Positions 1 to 9,376 of a stretch of DNA of 64,000 nt are shown piece by piece; position 1 is the first letter of the stretch; each line of letters opens with the position of its first letter. Under the pieces are notes generated by a model. That model was not told where the DNA came from. It did not search any database and worked only from the letters and a program-made list of their open reading frames with translations. Origin of the DNA: Choristoneura fumiferana. Lineage: Eukaryota; Arthropoda; Insecta; Lepidoptera; Tortricidae. Location of the stretch: contig NC_133472.1 of the NCBI RefSeq assembly GCF_025370935.1, positions 41,762,951 to 41,826,950 on the forward strand, read 5' to 3'. Made by a program: the position numbers and the translations under genes.

Positions 1-437
1 TGCAATGCGATCTTTTTATGGGTAATCAAAAAAAACTTCGGATACTCATTATTGTTAGACAAATTTGACTTTCTGACTCAGTAGCCTATATTGAATATAA
101 TATGCCTAATATGCATACATTGAAATGTTCAAAACTGTCAAGGCACCTTTGTGTTTGGAAAAGTTTAATCGTTTTCATCCGTCCTAAATTGCATGTCCTA
201 GCTAATACGTTACATTAGAAATTTAGTTCCGTTTGTACTAAGTTACATTTGTCCGCCTGCATTTATTACACTCTTACCAACACGAAAACAAAATCATTAG
301 GTACACGTACCTATGTCAAACAAGCATACTAATTTATATAACCATGACCGTCGTGGTTATCTGCTGTATTTTAAGGCATAAAAGAAAACATGCGTTGACA
401 TTTTTTGTCGTAATTGCCTTGCGGCCTTTAACCATAC

Positions 438-570
438 TATAGTCCACCGTTAAGAAGCCAATCCTGACACGTGTCACTCCCATACTGAATACGTCAAAAA
501 AACAAAAACATTGACATATTTAGTACCAGGATGACAGGTGTCAGGATTGACTTCTTAGTGCCGGACTATA
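438..570. mobile_element. palindromic MITE, single copy in window
   Basis: The left arm, beginning TATAGTCCACCGTTAAGAAG, is matched in reverse complement by a right arm ending GTGCCGGACTATA, with a few mismatches over about 38 bases. The roughly 55-base centre is AT-rich and noncoding. This is the form of a short non-autonomous inverted-repeat transposon. No second copy was seen, so the family is unknown. Confidence 0.55.
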
Positions 571-759
571 CTAGTAAGGACCAAAATTTTTATTTTATTT
601 TTATTATTGTTGCTGTTTTTTTTTGGAAAATAGGGCGCTGTCCATTGGAGGACAATATTGCCAGTATCTAGTAGGTTTTGCCGTTGTACGGTAAAAATTC
701 TAGAAAACGAAATATGAGATGTAATGGTGGATGAACGATGACAGCGCGAATTCTATTTC

Positions 760-853
760 TGTTTTTATTATTATTATTCTTATCCATGTCACTTCACGTC
801 ATGTAATGTCACGAATAAATGTTTTCTTTCTTTCTTTCTTTCTTTCTTTCAAA
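760..853 (+). repeat. LINE-like 3' end with (TTTC)n tail
   Basis: A stretch ending CGAATAAATG runs into repeated TTTC (about 823-852). A second stretch near 38,680-38,770 has the same AATAAATG plus TTTC design, and a minus-strand one lies at 7,160-7,215. A shared polyadenylation-like signal followed by a simple-repeat tail is typical of non-LTR retrotransposon 3' ends. The body of the element was not recognised. Confidence 0.4.
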
Positions 854-859
854 ACTAAA

Positions 860-2091
860 AAAAGAACTGAACTAGACATTCAATATCTTGAATCTAACTT
901 CGAACACAACTACTAACGACCTCTACCAACTTTTTGATATAAACTTTTTTTTGTTGGCCGCGTCACCGGCCAGTGTGATACTCGGTTCATTGAAATCTGG
1001 CCAGTATGATGAACCTAGATTGCGCCTCAAACGCTCGCTTGCATGTGAAAAAAAATTAAAGAAGCAATCCGGACGCGAATTTTAAATTTCATTTTTTTTT
1101 AAGAACAGCCGAGTTTAATAAAGGGCTTAGACGAGCGGAAAGAGAGGCGTTTGCAGTAGGATAGTATTTTTTGGGAGAGAAACTTGATATAGTAGTCAGT
1201 GATCATACTCGATTAAGTATCACTGTTTTGTGTGTCGTACATAAAGTTATGGAATAATTAAGACTATACTATTAATTAGGTACTTACAGCGGACCGGATC
1301 TAGTCTATAATAGTGCCGTAGACTACAAAAGTCTCTGGTTTGAATCTTGAAATATTTAACGGCAATTTCGTCTGAGAATCTTTCTCTTTCCCGGTTAAAA
1401 AAACAGCCAAGTGCGAGTCGGTGCGGGTCATTCAACTTTTTAATGTTGTTATTCTGTCCCGTGGCTTAGGAGACGCTATAGGTACAGTTCCTTAGAAATA
1501 TTTTTGTAATATAGTACACATTAGCATGAGTTAGAGATATATCATAAAGGAATTGGCTTATGACTGCCACAGCCCTAACTGTAAAAACTGTAAAATCATA
1601 ATATTCATGTGTGATCCAGACAGTGCAAACTACATATTTAAAAATGTATTGTATTGTATGCATTTTATTTTTAATGCCATAAACAGCCGTTTCTATAACA
1701 ATCCAGTGTTAGCAGTCCCGCTTCCTGAAAACTCACAAACAAAAAAAGTTTCACCGAAATCGTTAGAGCCCTTTCTGAGATCCTCGAAATAAATTAACAA
1801 ACGAGATTTGTTAATTTAAAGGTATGTTTAAGTATATACATAAATCGTTGTTTTATGGCTTTAAAAGTAAATCGTCTCTTGTGAATTTTCCCACGACCAT
1901 ATCACTTTTTTTTAAAGCAACTGAATCAACTATTAAATTAATACTACCTTTTAACTTGTACATATTTACTGAAGCGTATTAAATTCACATACTTAATTAA
2001 TTACATACATATATAAAAAAAACAATAAGAGTTCATGATAACTTTATGTTTATGGCGCTTTTTGCTAATTTTATTTATTGCATTTACATAG
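860..2091. other. AT-rich noncoding stretch
   Basis: Only short chance reading frames occur here, with no recognisable domains, splice context or repeats shared with the rest of the window. By position this is probably intron DNA of the minus-strand LIM-homeodomain gene. Confidence 0.4.
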
Positions 2092-2226
2092 TACAGTCAC
2101 CAGCATTAATATCTGCCACAGAGGAGCGTGCAAAATAATATGACACGTCCTTCCGGCGCTAGAAATAGAGTCGTATCAGATATTTATGCACGCTTGTTCT
2201 GTCAGATATTGGTGCTGGTGACTGTA
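2092..2226 (+). mobile_element. MITE family 1 (TACAGTCACCAGCA ends), copy 1
   Basis: This 135-bp element has inverted ends TACAGTCACCAGCATTAATA and a mirrored GGTGCTGGTGACTGTA, which pair over about 40 bases. The outermost TA on each side fits a TA target duplication, as in Tc1/mariner-type MITEs. Five further copies lie at 10.7, 28.9, 29.8, 31.5 and 47.8 kb. The short reading frame through it recurs in other copies and is a by-product of sequence conservation, not a gene. Confidence 0.8.
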
Positions 2227-2700
2227 CTAGCTACTCGCCCCGGTTGCGCATGGTGTGCTGATGATGAAAATGAAATCAAAGTGTTATCTGTAGACATACA
2301 AGAATTTGAATTTGAACACCTGTGTTAAAAATGTATTAAGGACAATTCAGTACAACGGATGGAATACGTTAAATCTGCATATAAACAACGGCTGTTACTT
2401 TGAATTTAGTTAAGGAAAGCTACTAGATACAACTTTTGTGTATTTCGTTTTGCCTGAACAAAAATCATTCGTCTGCTTAAAAATTCACCTTTTTGTCTAT
2501 TTAGGTGACAAAAGAACGTTAACACTAAGACCTTATTTTATTATAGTAATAGATATTTATAGAAAATAAATACAAATACGTATCTATATGATCGCGTAGA
2601 ATATTCCACGACCGGGCAGCATTTTGAAAGTCCATACAAATTCACTAATACTTTTTAAGTACTTGTATTTTGTGCAAGTATTTTGGATGGCGAACAATTT
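2227..2700. other. no recognised feature
   Basis: AT-rich noncoding sequence without repeats shared inside the window and without coding signal. Confidence 0.4.
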
Positions 2701-2739
2701 TTTGATTTGCATCCTCTTTGCTGTCAGTGGCTGATTGGC

Positions 2740-3012
2740 GCAAGGCCTTTGCCGCGCGCCTTCGATCGTAAAAAGGCGGCAGTCAGCGACACTTCAAAAA
2801 AAACTATCGGCGGATATATACCTATTGGTGCGGATGTGCTCGGTTTTGTTAAATAAATATTAATTGTGATTGTATACATTGTAAATAGTTTTGTGTGTAA
2901 ATAATAACAATCTTTATACGCCTAAAAACTACCTAGTGAAGTGGCGGTGCGGACTATTGCGGCTTTACGGACTTTAGCGAGCGTCATACATCGAAGTCGG
3001 CTTCATTGAGGT
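2740..3012 (+). other. possible noncoding first exon with promoter
   Basis: A GATATATACC TATA-like string near 2,813 is followed by sequence richer in GC than its surroundings and by CATTGAG next to GTATGTTTT near 3,010, which could be a plus-strand splice donor. No open reading frame starts here. It could equally be the 5' end of an unrecognised retroelement. The call rests only on layout and is weak. Confidence 0.15.
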
Positions 3013-3821
3013 ATGTTTTTTCATGAATTGTTCTCTAAACATAATGCTGCACAGAAGAGCAAATAAGCCACGGCCTTGGTAGCAGTCACTATTCGAAGGT
3101 TTATTAACATATTTTATTATGCAACTTGGTCCAGGTCTTTCCTTAGCTAAACACCCCGAGCGTATTCACCTTAAGTTTAACATTCTTATTTCTTATCCCT
3201 CTGTACATCGACACGCGACGTTCCAAATTCAATTCGAGAAATGCGAAGTGTGAGATACCAGACTGGTTTTGATATCTCTAAAAAGGTAAAAATAACTTTT
3301 TTTTAAAAAAAAACCACATCAACGGGAAGTCGAACCGATAATCTGGCGCGGTAAGTGAGTTGACTTTAATGTGTTAATAAAATTGTAAAGCGTTTTGTCG
3401 GCGAGTCTTGTATAGGTATTAATTTGCCTCGTGACGGGAACTCACTAACCGGCGCGAGGCAGGACTAATCTTCAAAACAAGAGTTACTAAAAAGGTGGCG
3501 ATCAAATTCACTGGCTGGTCGAGTGAACAGAGGCCTAGAGGCTACGCTAGCTGACGCGGTTTGCATGGAGCAGCTATTGAGAAATAGTATAAGCAGCGCT
3601 AACGCGTGCGTCGGATTTTATCTGCACCTGCGCACGCAGGCGTGTGCCCACTATTGTCTAACACACATTAAGTCACAATCGTTTTCACCACTTCTTTCTG
3701 TCACACGGTATAGGACAAGGGTAGAAAGAGATGGTATATGCGATCACGAACGTCAGCGTGTTAGACAAACGGCCTCTGATCAAATGTAAAATAGCGAGAT
3801 TTTACTCGTAATCCTTTATTT
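3013..3821. other. noncoding stretch, mildly GC-rich patches
   Basis: The stretch contains a mildly CG-containing patch around 3,420-3,650 and an 88-codon chance frame (3,523-3,789) with no domain resemblance. No splice context or homologous repeat was recognised. Confidence 0.3.
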
Positions 3822-3830
3822 ATTTATACG

Positions 3831-3908
3831 GTCAAGAGGCTCTCTTGATCTGAGAGGAGGCCTGTGCCCGCAGTGGACGTATATAGGCTGGATGATGATG
3901 ATGAGATG
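3831..3908 (+). mobile_element. SINE family B, 5'-truncated copy with 9-bp target duplication
   Basis: Only the family tail is present: GAGAGGAGGCCTGTGCCC, then a diverged GCAGTGGACGTATATAGGC and an ATGATG run. It is bounded exactly by ATTTATACG at 3,822-3,830 and 3,909-3,917. The perfect direct repeat and 5' truncation show that it arrived by LINE-driven reverse transcription. Confidence 0.75.
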
Positions 3909-4089
3909 ATTTATACGTTTAAGTTTCAGTATGGTTGGAGAATTAAAAGCTGGTCGCCGAATCTCACTCCCATTTTGCCTCGCACAATATTCGTTTGAAA
4001 TCATTTTATTTTATGAGAAATAAAAAAAAACATTAGATACTAATTTACACTCCGATTTGTGCCAGTTTTATAAAACAAGGAATCTTTTA

Positions 4090-4772
4090 CAGCCTTATTC
4101 ATAAAAAGTTAGAGCCTCCTTGAAGGCTCCTTGAAGGCCCGATGCTAAAAAACATGATTCATAAACGTCTGTTAGCGCTAATCAGTCGATCAAGGCTCTG
4201 CTAAAGTTATAGGACCGTAGACCCTCCTTTATCTCTCTGCTAAGTCACAAAATGCCGCCACAAGTTTGAACAGCTGACTTTTGACTAGAGCAAATAACCA
4301 TAGTACCGAAGATATTCATAGTGAAGGCAGGGCTACGCAGATTAAAAAAAAAACGGGAAAATTTATTTTCAGGAATTTGTATTTAAAAATCCTCTAAATT
4401 AGCAACAATAAATTAACAATAAATATGAAAAAAAATAAGGATGATTAACATAATTATGGCTTTTTGCACAACATAAGCATGCGGATCGGAAATGGCGGGG
4501 AAAACACTCGCTTTTTTATTTTTTTCCTGCTAATTTGCTGTCACTGCTTGTCAATTTTTTTTTTAATTATCGATTAGGCCATTTTTTGTCTTTGATTTGT
4601 CAAGGTGGCCAACATAACGCGTCTAATCCGTCTATCAGCAGCTCAACAACTAGCAGACTGCTTAGCAAGTGTTTATGAATCATACTTCTTACAACCGTCT
4701 ATTAAGCTTAATCAGTCTGCTAAGTAACAGACCGATCAAACCTCAATTAAGGTTTTTTTATGAATAAGGCTG
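4090..4772. mobile_element. non-autonomous DNA transposon, CAGCCTTATTCATAA ends
   Basis: The 683-bp element begins CAGCCTTATTCATAAAAAG and ends TTTTTTATGAATAAGGCTG. It is flanked on both sides by TTA (4,087-4,089 and 4,773-4,775). Internal stretches near 4,155-4,200 and 4,665-4,735 are also mutually inverted (ATTCATAAACG against GTTTATGAATC). It carries no transposase. A 3-bp TTA target site is the habit of PIF/Harbinger elements, so that superfamily is the likeliest. Confidence 0.75.
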
Positions 4773-4775
4773 TTA

Positions 4776-5594
4776 GTGCCAGGGTGCTTTATGTTTGAAT
4801 TACGTTTTGATTAGTACATACATGCGTCCAAAAGTCACTTCCAATTCTACACCATTAAGAAAACTGTGTAGTACTAACCTACCTAACTCCCTATCACTTT
4901 AAAAAAAAACCTAACTGAATACGCCTATCGGTCGAGTCTCTCGCAAGCCTCGGTGCTCGCGCTCGCTGAGTCAGCATCGCGAGTCTATGCGGTTGGTGTG
5001 TACGCTTCTATCCACAGGTATGCATTGTTAAATACTTGTTAATTAGAGCACAACGTGCAATAACATGGGATTGAGGGTTAAAATTTCGCGCTGCGCTTCA
5101 ACAATCCGTCACTTTCACACGCCTTACGTTAGAAAGGGAAGGATTTATTATACCGATGCCGGATCAAACAAGCCTAGTAGTTACAGCGTAAACTCGCCTT
5201 CGTTGTAAAAGTAATCTTGTACCCCTCAAAGTACAGTTCAAAATTGTAATCACCTGGTTAACTACTACTGTTCTTATTTTAGGTTTTTACGAATGAAATG
5301 CCGTTATTTAGAAATGGCCGCTAAATAGGACTAACTGCATATAATTTCATAATAACATCTTAACCCTTTTTATTCGTCTGCCCAAATAAGAACTGTTGAA
5401 TTTGTTCCAGCATCAGCTCGCAATGTACTACCGGACCATTTGATTCTTAACTCAACGTAGAACTTTCTCACAGTAAATATCATAGCGATTCTCCTTGCCA
5501 GGCAATAACGTTACTTACTATGAATATTTCTGTGGAAAGGTTCTACTATGTCACGCAATTGGATTGATAGTACCTATATTAGAAAACTACTCAC
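4776..5594. other. probable intron of the LIM-homeodomain gene
   Basis: This lies just 3' (minus-strand sense) of the linker exon donor at 5,594. I looked on the minus strand for a homeobox signature (a Trp-Phe-Gln-Asn coding string) here and down to position 1 and did not see one. The homeodomain exon is therefore probably outside the window. Confidence 0.45.
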
Positions 5595-5842
5595 CAAGAT
5601 TAGCGCTCATGATATCCTGGTCTTTCGGTTTCTTTTTTCTCGGTCTCCCTTTCTGTCGAGGAGGGGGGGCAGCGGTTCCGTTGAAGAAGCCTTTGGCGAC
5701 GTCAGCTTCGCCTCGCGCGAACTCGGGGGAGGGGTAAGGGGGGTAGTGCGGCCCGGGAGGCACGTAGGGCCCCGGGCATAGCTGGGGAGGCCCTGGGACT
5801 GCCATGTGGGGGCCGTATTCGGGCATTGTTTCGTAGTGTAAC
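5595..5842 (-). CDS. ap: Apterous-like LIM-homeodomain gene, exon with LIM2 end and linker
   Basis: The exon follows a CCCGCAG acceptor and ends before a GTGAGT donor. Its first base completes the Arg codon left open by the LIM exon upstream. It reads L-H-Y-E, supplying the last zinc-binding His of the LIM domain. A Pro/Gly/Tyr-rich linker of about 45 residues follows, then QKGRPRKKKPKDQD, a basic AT-hook or nuclear-localisation-like block, then MSANL. LHX2/LHX9/Apterous proteins carry a KGRPRK block between LIM2 and the homeodomain, and the KPKD..MxANL segment resembles insect Apterous as I remember it. The exon is 248 bp and ends in phase 1, so coding must continue into a homeodomain exon not found here. 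Apterous is a nuclear transcription factor that selects dorsal wing identity and uses its LIM domains to bind Chip/LDB. Moths and butterflies are believed to have two paralogs (apA, apB), which I cannot tell apart. Confidence 0.85.
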
Positions 5843-5899
5843 CTGCGGGAGACGAGATATATTTATGGTTGCATAGCAAGTAAGAAATCATCAAGATAT

Positions 5900-6350
5900 T
5901 GTTGGAGATAGACCTAACCTCCCCCATAGACCTCCAGCTGCTTCGGTTGGCAGCGGCCTGCATCCACTGTGAACCCGCAGCTTTAACCAGGTCACCCGTC
6001 CAGTATCCGTTCATTTCGCAACTAACGTTTGGCAACCTGATTCATTTCGCAACTTTTCATTTCGCAAACTCTAAAACTGTAAATATTTCAGGATTTATTT
6101 CAGGGCCATCGTGTCGAACCCTTTTGGTTAGGTTGGTTTTATAAAAATCCTGAAATGATGACAGCTTCAGAAATATTAAGCAGGTGCGAAATGAATCAAG
6201 TTGCCAAACGTTAGTTGCGGAACATTAGTGAACCCATCCGTCCATCTCGTTGGTGGATGTTCAACTGCGCTTCCTCGCGATCTCCATTTGAGAACTTTCG
6301 GCAATAATGGTCATCCTGTTCATCGTGCTATATGGCCTGCCCTAGGGAGC
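5900..6350 (-). pseudogene. RTE-like LINE, RT C-terminus and tail, split by a MITE
   Basis: On the minus strand 5,995 down to about 5,910 translates to DLVKAAGSQWMQAAANRSSW, the ending typical of lepidopteran RTE-type reverse transcriptases as I remember them (a WTDD-like start, then AAGSxWMQAAxxR). The portion coding for the residues just before lies at 6,350-6,245, on the far side of a 235-bp MITE at 6,003-6,237. Related tails lie at 13.1, 17.3, 23.0, 40.1 and 48.6 kb. It is fragmentary and surely dead. Confidence 0.65.
6003..6237 (-). mobile_element. MITE family 5 (CGCAACTAACGTTTGGCAAC), copy 1
   Basis: The inverted ends are GTATCCGTTCATTTCGCAAC and, on the right, GTTAGTTGCGGAACATTAGT, with about 40 paired bases. 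The element sits inside the LINE tail and is flanked by CCGTCCA at 5,996-6,002 and 6,238-6,244. Copies at 8.6 and 14.5 kb are in the opposite orientation. It has no coding capacity. Confidence 0.8.
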
Positions 6351-6485
6351 CATGTTGGTTAGTTAATGTGCGATACTTAAGGTGCAACTAAAACGCTGCT
6401 GAGAAAACGGTGACGGCACGGAATCGCAGTGACGCATCGTATGCGCACCATTTTTACCGCATGCTCTCCACACCGCTGCTTAAAA

Positions 6486-6571
6486 TGCGGAATCGCAGTG
6501 ACGTGCCGTAAACGTCAGTACTTTACCGAACAAAAGTCTTGACCTTTACGGCACGTCACTGCGATTCCGCA
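6486..6571. repeat. perfect 27-bp inverted repeat
   Basis: TGCGGAATCGCAGTGACGTG plus CCGTAAA (6,486-6,512) is repeated exactly in reverse complement at 6,545-6,571 around a 32-base spacer. A third partial copy, CGGAATCGCAGTGACG, lies at about 6,420-6,435. It is probably the core of a MITE or a fold-back repeat and lies inside the LIM-homeodomain intron. Confidence 0.75.
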
Positions 6572-6961
6572 CCGTTTGCGTATTTTAACTTGGACATGGA
6601 CTTAGTCACCGACGTAGCTCGAAGAATGTGGAAGTGAAAATGGCAAAAAGGTTATAATAGCCACATCGCTCAAAGAAATGATAACCGTTGGGGAGAAAAC
6701 TTCTCGAGCCGCATTTATGGTAGAACTTCATCAGAACTTCCACTAATTGGGTGAATATCCCAGCGTTTTGACGGCTTTGTTAAACGACAAGTCGCAAGAA
6801 TTTTAATCACCCTAGATTTAGCATCGGTATTTGTTGTTAATCTTCATAAAAATAACCCTGAGAATCTCTTTTAATAATACTTGCCGAAACAATAATGATG
6901 AAAAAAACGCCGCAAAACTGCTGAATATTTTACCAGATATTAAGTAAAGAAGCTTGGTTAC

Positions 6962-7135
6962 CTGCAATACACCGCAGAGTCCCGTATCCCAAAGGTATCC
7001 CCCTTGTTGAGGTGGGTACTACACAGCGCACAAGAGAAGCAGTGGACGTGGAACACCAGGTCCCGGGCCCGCATCACCAGCTCTGATGCCGATATCGTGG
7101 TGTTACACCGCGCGCAGCGTTTGGAACCGTACAAC
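6962..7135 (-). CDS. ap: Apterous-like LIM-homeodomain gene, second LIM domain exon
   Basis: The 174-bp exon lies between a TCTCTCCCCCAG acceptor and a TTGCAG/GTAACC donor. After one base of a split codon it reads LYGSKRCARC and onward. The zinc ligands are visible: C-x2-C, eighteen residues, then H-x2-C-x2-C-x2-C (HVHCFSCALC), then an eighteen-residue loop to Y-C-R. The final C-x2-H is completed in the next exon. The core ISASELVMRARDLVFHVHC has the pattern of LIM2 in LHX2/LHX9/Apterous. Phase is 1 at the start and 2 at the end. The previous exon should end in a Tyr-Tyr-Arg codon break and carry LIM1, which I could not find up to position 64,000. Alternative LIM families (LIM1/LHX1, islet, LMO) fit the RARDLVFH segment less well. 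Confidence 0.9.
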
Positions 7136-7159
7136 CTGGGGGAGAGACATCTAGTTAAA

Positions 7160-7215
7160 TTTAGAAAGAAAGAACGAAAGAAAATATTCATTTATTTACA
7201 ACAAAAAACGCAACA
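7160..7215 (-). repeat. LINE-like (TTTC)n tail next to a splice acceptor
   Basis: On the minus strand an AATAAATG-like string is followed by TTTCTTTCGTTCTTTC, the same tail design seen at 0.8 and 38.7 kb. Its pyrimidine-rich end lies about 25 bases upstream of the LIM2 acceptor, close to where a branch point and polypyrimidine tract would be. Confidence 0.4.
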
Positions 7216-7229
7216 TTATTATTACAAAT

Positions 7230-8329
7230 AGACGACACGAAGGATAGAATGTGTCTTGCGGATGCGAATCGGACACTGGCTCATCATAATGCTAGAGCCA
7301 AAGTATTTTTATGAAAACGGCTAGGATAGGGTAGGGATAGCGTAGAATGACATAAAGAAAGGCTGGCGGAAAAAATACTCCACCAATAATATAGTACAAT
7401 TCAAAAAGGATCATGTTGAGGGTGGAAACCATCAAATAGATCACGTGATGATAAGTAAGCACTATCATGTCTATCATGATGCACAATGCAGGCTTACGCT
7501 TGCACCCGCAGCAAATGCCGAGTCCGTTCCTTTTGCCGCACACTGTTTTTTTACCCTCAGGTTTAGTTTAAGTTTTCTTTTTTAACTGTTTCATTTTCTT
7601 GGCAATAAATGATTTCTGACATTCTTTCTTATCATTCCTGGATATTCTCATTATAATTACTAAGAAATTATTAGCTCATCACGATTTAAATGAGTCCCTT
7701 GAATCTACTGTTGAATTTAAGTAACCTACTTTAACAGTTCTAGACTACTAGACTTGTTTTCTTTCTTGTTTTTTTTATTGATATCTCCACAGGTTCCTGA
7801 GGAAAAGGGTCTGGAAAAAGGGACAGACGGTCAACTTAGTAATCTGTTCCTGTTTGTTCCTAATGAAAAACGGAACCCTAAATATCGATTGAGTTCGCAA
7901 GTGGTAACCTGGTAACCTGTCGACAGTTAAACTTAAAGTTTAGATAAAAATCTTTTTTCATTAAAAATAACTGAATTCATAGAACCAGTAGCTATCCCCA
8001 AATTCCAATTCTACTAATGAATAGAAACGTAAACCGTTTCAGTCCTAGGGCTGTCTCTCTCAGTATCTTATTTAACAATTCCAAAAAATATTATATAACT
8101 GATCAAACGGAAACAAATTTTAAAACTATTGTCAAGAATACATTAATATAATACAAGGCGTATTATAAAATTAATGATTATATCATGGACAGGGATATTT
8201 TGGAAATGAATGCGATGCGCATAGGCGATCACTTACTTCAAGTAGCGAATCTACTGTGTTAAAAAATGTAGTTTTGCTAAATACTCGTCATCTTTAAACA
8301 ATATTATAAATCTGTTCAAAAAATGTATA
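7230..8329. other. no recognised feature
   Basis: Noncoding AT-rich sequence. A Lys-rich TTTTT/AAAAA region and short chance frames occur, but there is no domain, repeat or splice pair I can support. Confidence 0.35.
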
Positions 8330-8482
8330 TGTATATACCTCGTTCTGTTTCTTGCCGGATTACGAGTATTCTCAACGGACGTTTTTCCGAACTGGTGGTG
8401 GTTTTTTTTTACACTCATATATAAGTGCTTGTCATAGCCTAAATTGAATAAAGATATTTTGACTTTGACTTTGACTTTGAAT
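8330..8482 (+). mobile_element. LINE 3' end with (TTTGAC)n tail, copy 1
   Basis: The sequence runs from TTCTTGCCGGATTACGAG through GTGCTTGTCATAGCC and AATAAAGATATTTTGAC into repeated TTTGAC. Minus-strand copies at 18.2 and 56.3 kb share the same string (CAAAGTCAAAATATC, then GGCTATAACAAGCAC). A polyadenylation-like AATAAAG followed by a short tandem tail marks a 5'-truncated non-LTR element. Confidence 0.65.
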
Positions 8483-8610
8483 TAGTTTAATAAGCTAGTG
8501 ATTTTTACATAAAAGTGACCCGTGATTGACCCCTATCTGCCGGTTAAAAGTGCAGATGAGGCCAAAGGTGTATCTCAAAGGTATCCTAAAAAAATAGTAG
8601 TAAGTGTACC

Positions 8611-8856
8611 GACACTAATGTTTCGCAACTAACGTTTGGCAACCTAATTCATTTCGCAACTTTTAATTTCGCAACTGTTCAATATTTCTGAAACTGTAAA
8701 TATTTCAGGATTTTTTTAAAACCAACCTAACCTAAAGGGTTCTACACGATGGCCCTGAAACAAATCCTGAAATATTTACAGTGTTAGAGTTTGCGAAATG
8801 AAAAGTTGCGAAATGAATCAGGTTGCCAAACGTTAGTTGCGAATTGAACGGATACC
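8611..8856 (+). mobile_element. MITE family 5, copy 2
   Basis: It has the same ends as the intronic copy (CACTAATGTTTCGCAAC on the left, GAACGGATACC on the right) and a shared interior with CCAACCTAACC and GATGGCCCTGAAAC. Length is about 246 bp. Opposite orientation to the 6.0-kb copy. Confidence 0.75.
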
Positions 8857-9236
8857 AAAAAAATCTAATTAGTCCGCCAGCTAGAATATCAGAAAACACT
8901 GGACACGTAGATTTTTTTTGTCAATTAAATAGAAAATTACGAGGTTATAGCCAGTTGAAGTTCCGTGTGTCGTCACGCCGTGCGACACTTTTTAGTCGCG
9001 CACTCTCGCACTTCGACGCGCTTCATCGGGTGCCCCTTATTTCGTATAACATTAATTGTCCTATTTATTTTTCGCATTATTTTGATATATTATTCGTATT
9101 TAGAAACTGATTTCAAACTGTCAAAGGCGGCCGAAGGCCGACATTATATTATAACCCTTAAATACTAGTGTCATCTATTTCGTTACTGTCAACCCTATTC
9201 TAGATCGAGATACAGCGTCCATGGACCACACGGACG

Positions 9237-9300
9237 TCTCACTCCGGAATCGAACCCGCTATCGCCAATCTCGTGGCTTAAATTACTGCGCCTTCAAACT
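9237..9300 (-). mobile_element. tRNA-like SINE head remnant
   Basis: On the minus strand GGCGCAGTAATTTAAGCC resembles an RNA polymerase III A box, and GGGTTCGATTCCGG downstream matches a B box. No cloverleaf with a paired acceptor stem could be drawn. It is more likely the head of a degenerate SINE than a tRNA gene. Confidence 0.3.
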
Positions 9301-9376
9301 CCAGCGTCAAACGCAACAAACGTCAGCCCGTGAAACGCTACTAGAAGCTTTAGGACAAGCAAATAAAGACGATATT

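Larger units (their letters stand above)
5843..6961 (-). other. intron between the LIM2 and linker exons
   Basis: The minus-strand intron starts GTAACC after TTGCAG and ends CCCGCAG. It holds an RTE-like LINE tail split by a family-5 MITE and a perfect 27-bp palindrome (6,486-6,571). Phase is 2 on both sides, so the two exons join in frame. Confidence 0.8.

Noticed and set aside
2128..2328. 66-codon frame with a repeated peptide seen in other places
   Set aside because: It overlaps MITE family 1; recurrence reflects transposon copies, not a gene family.
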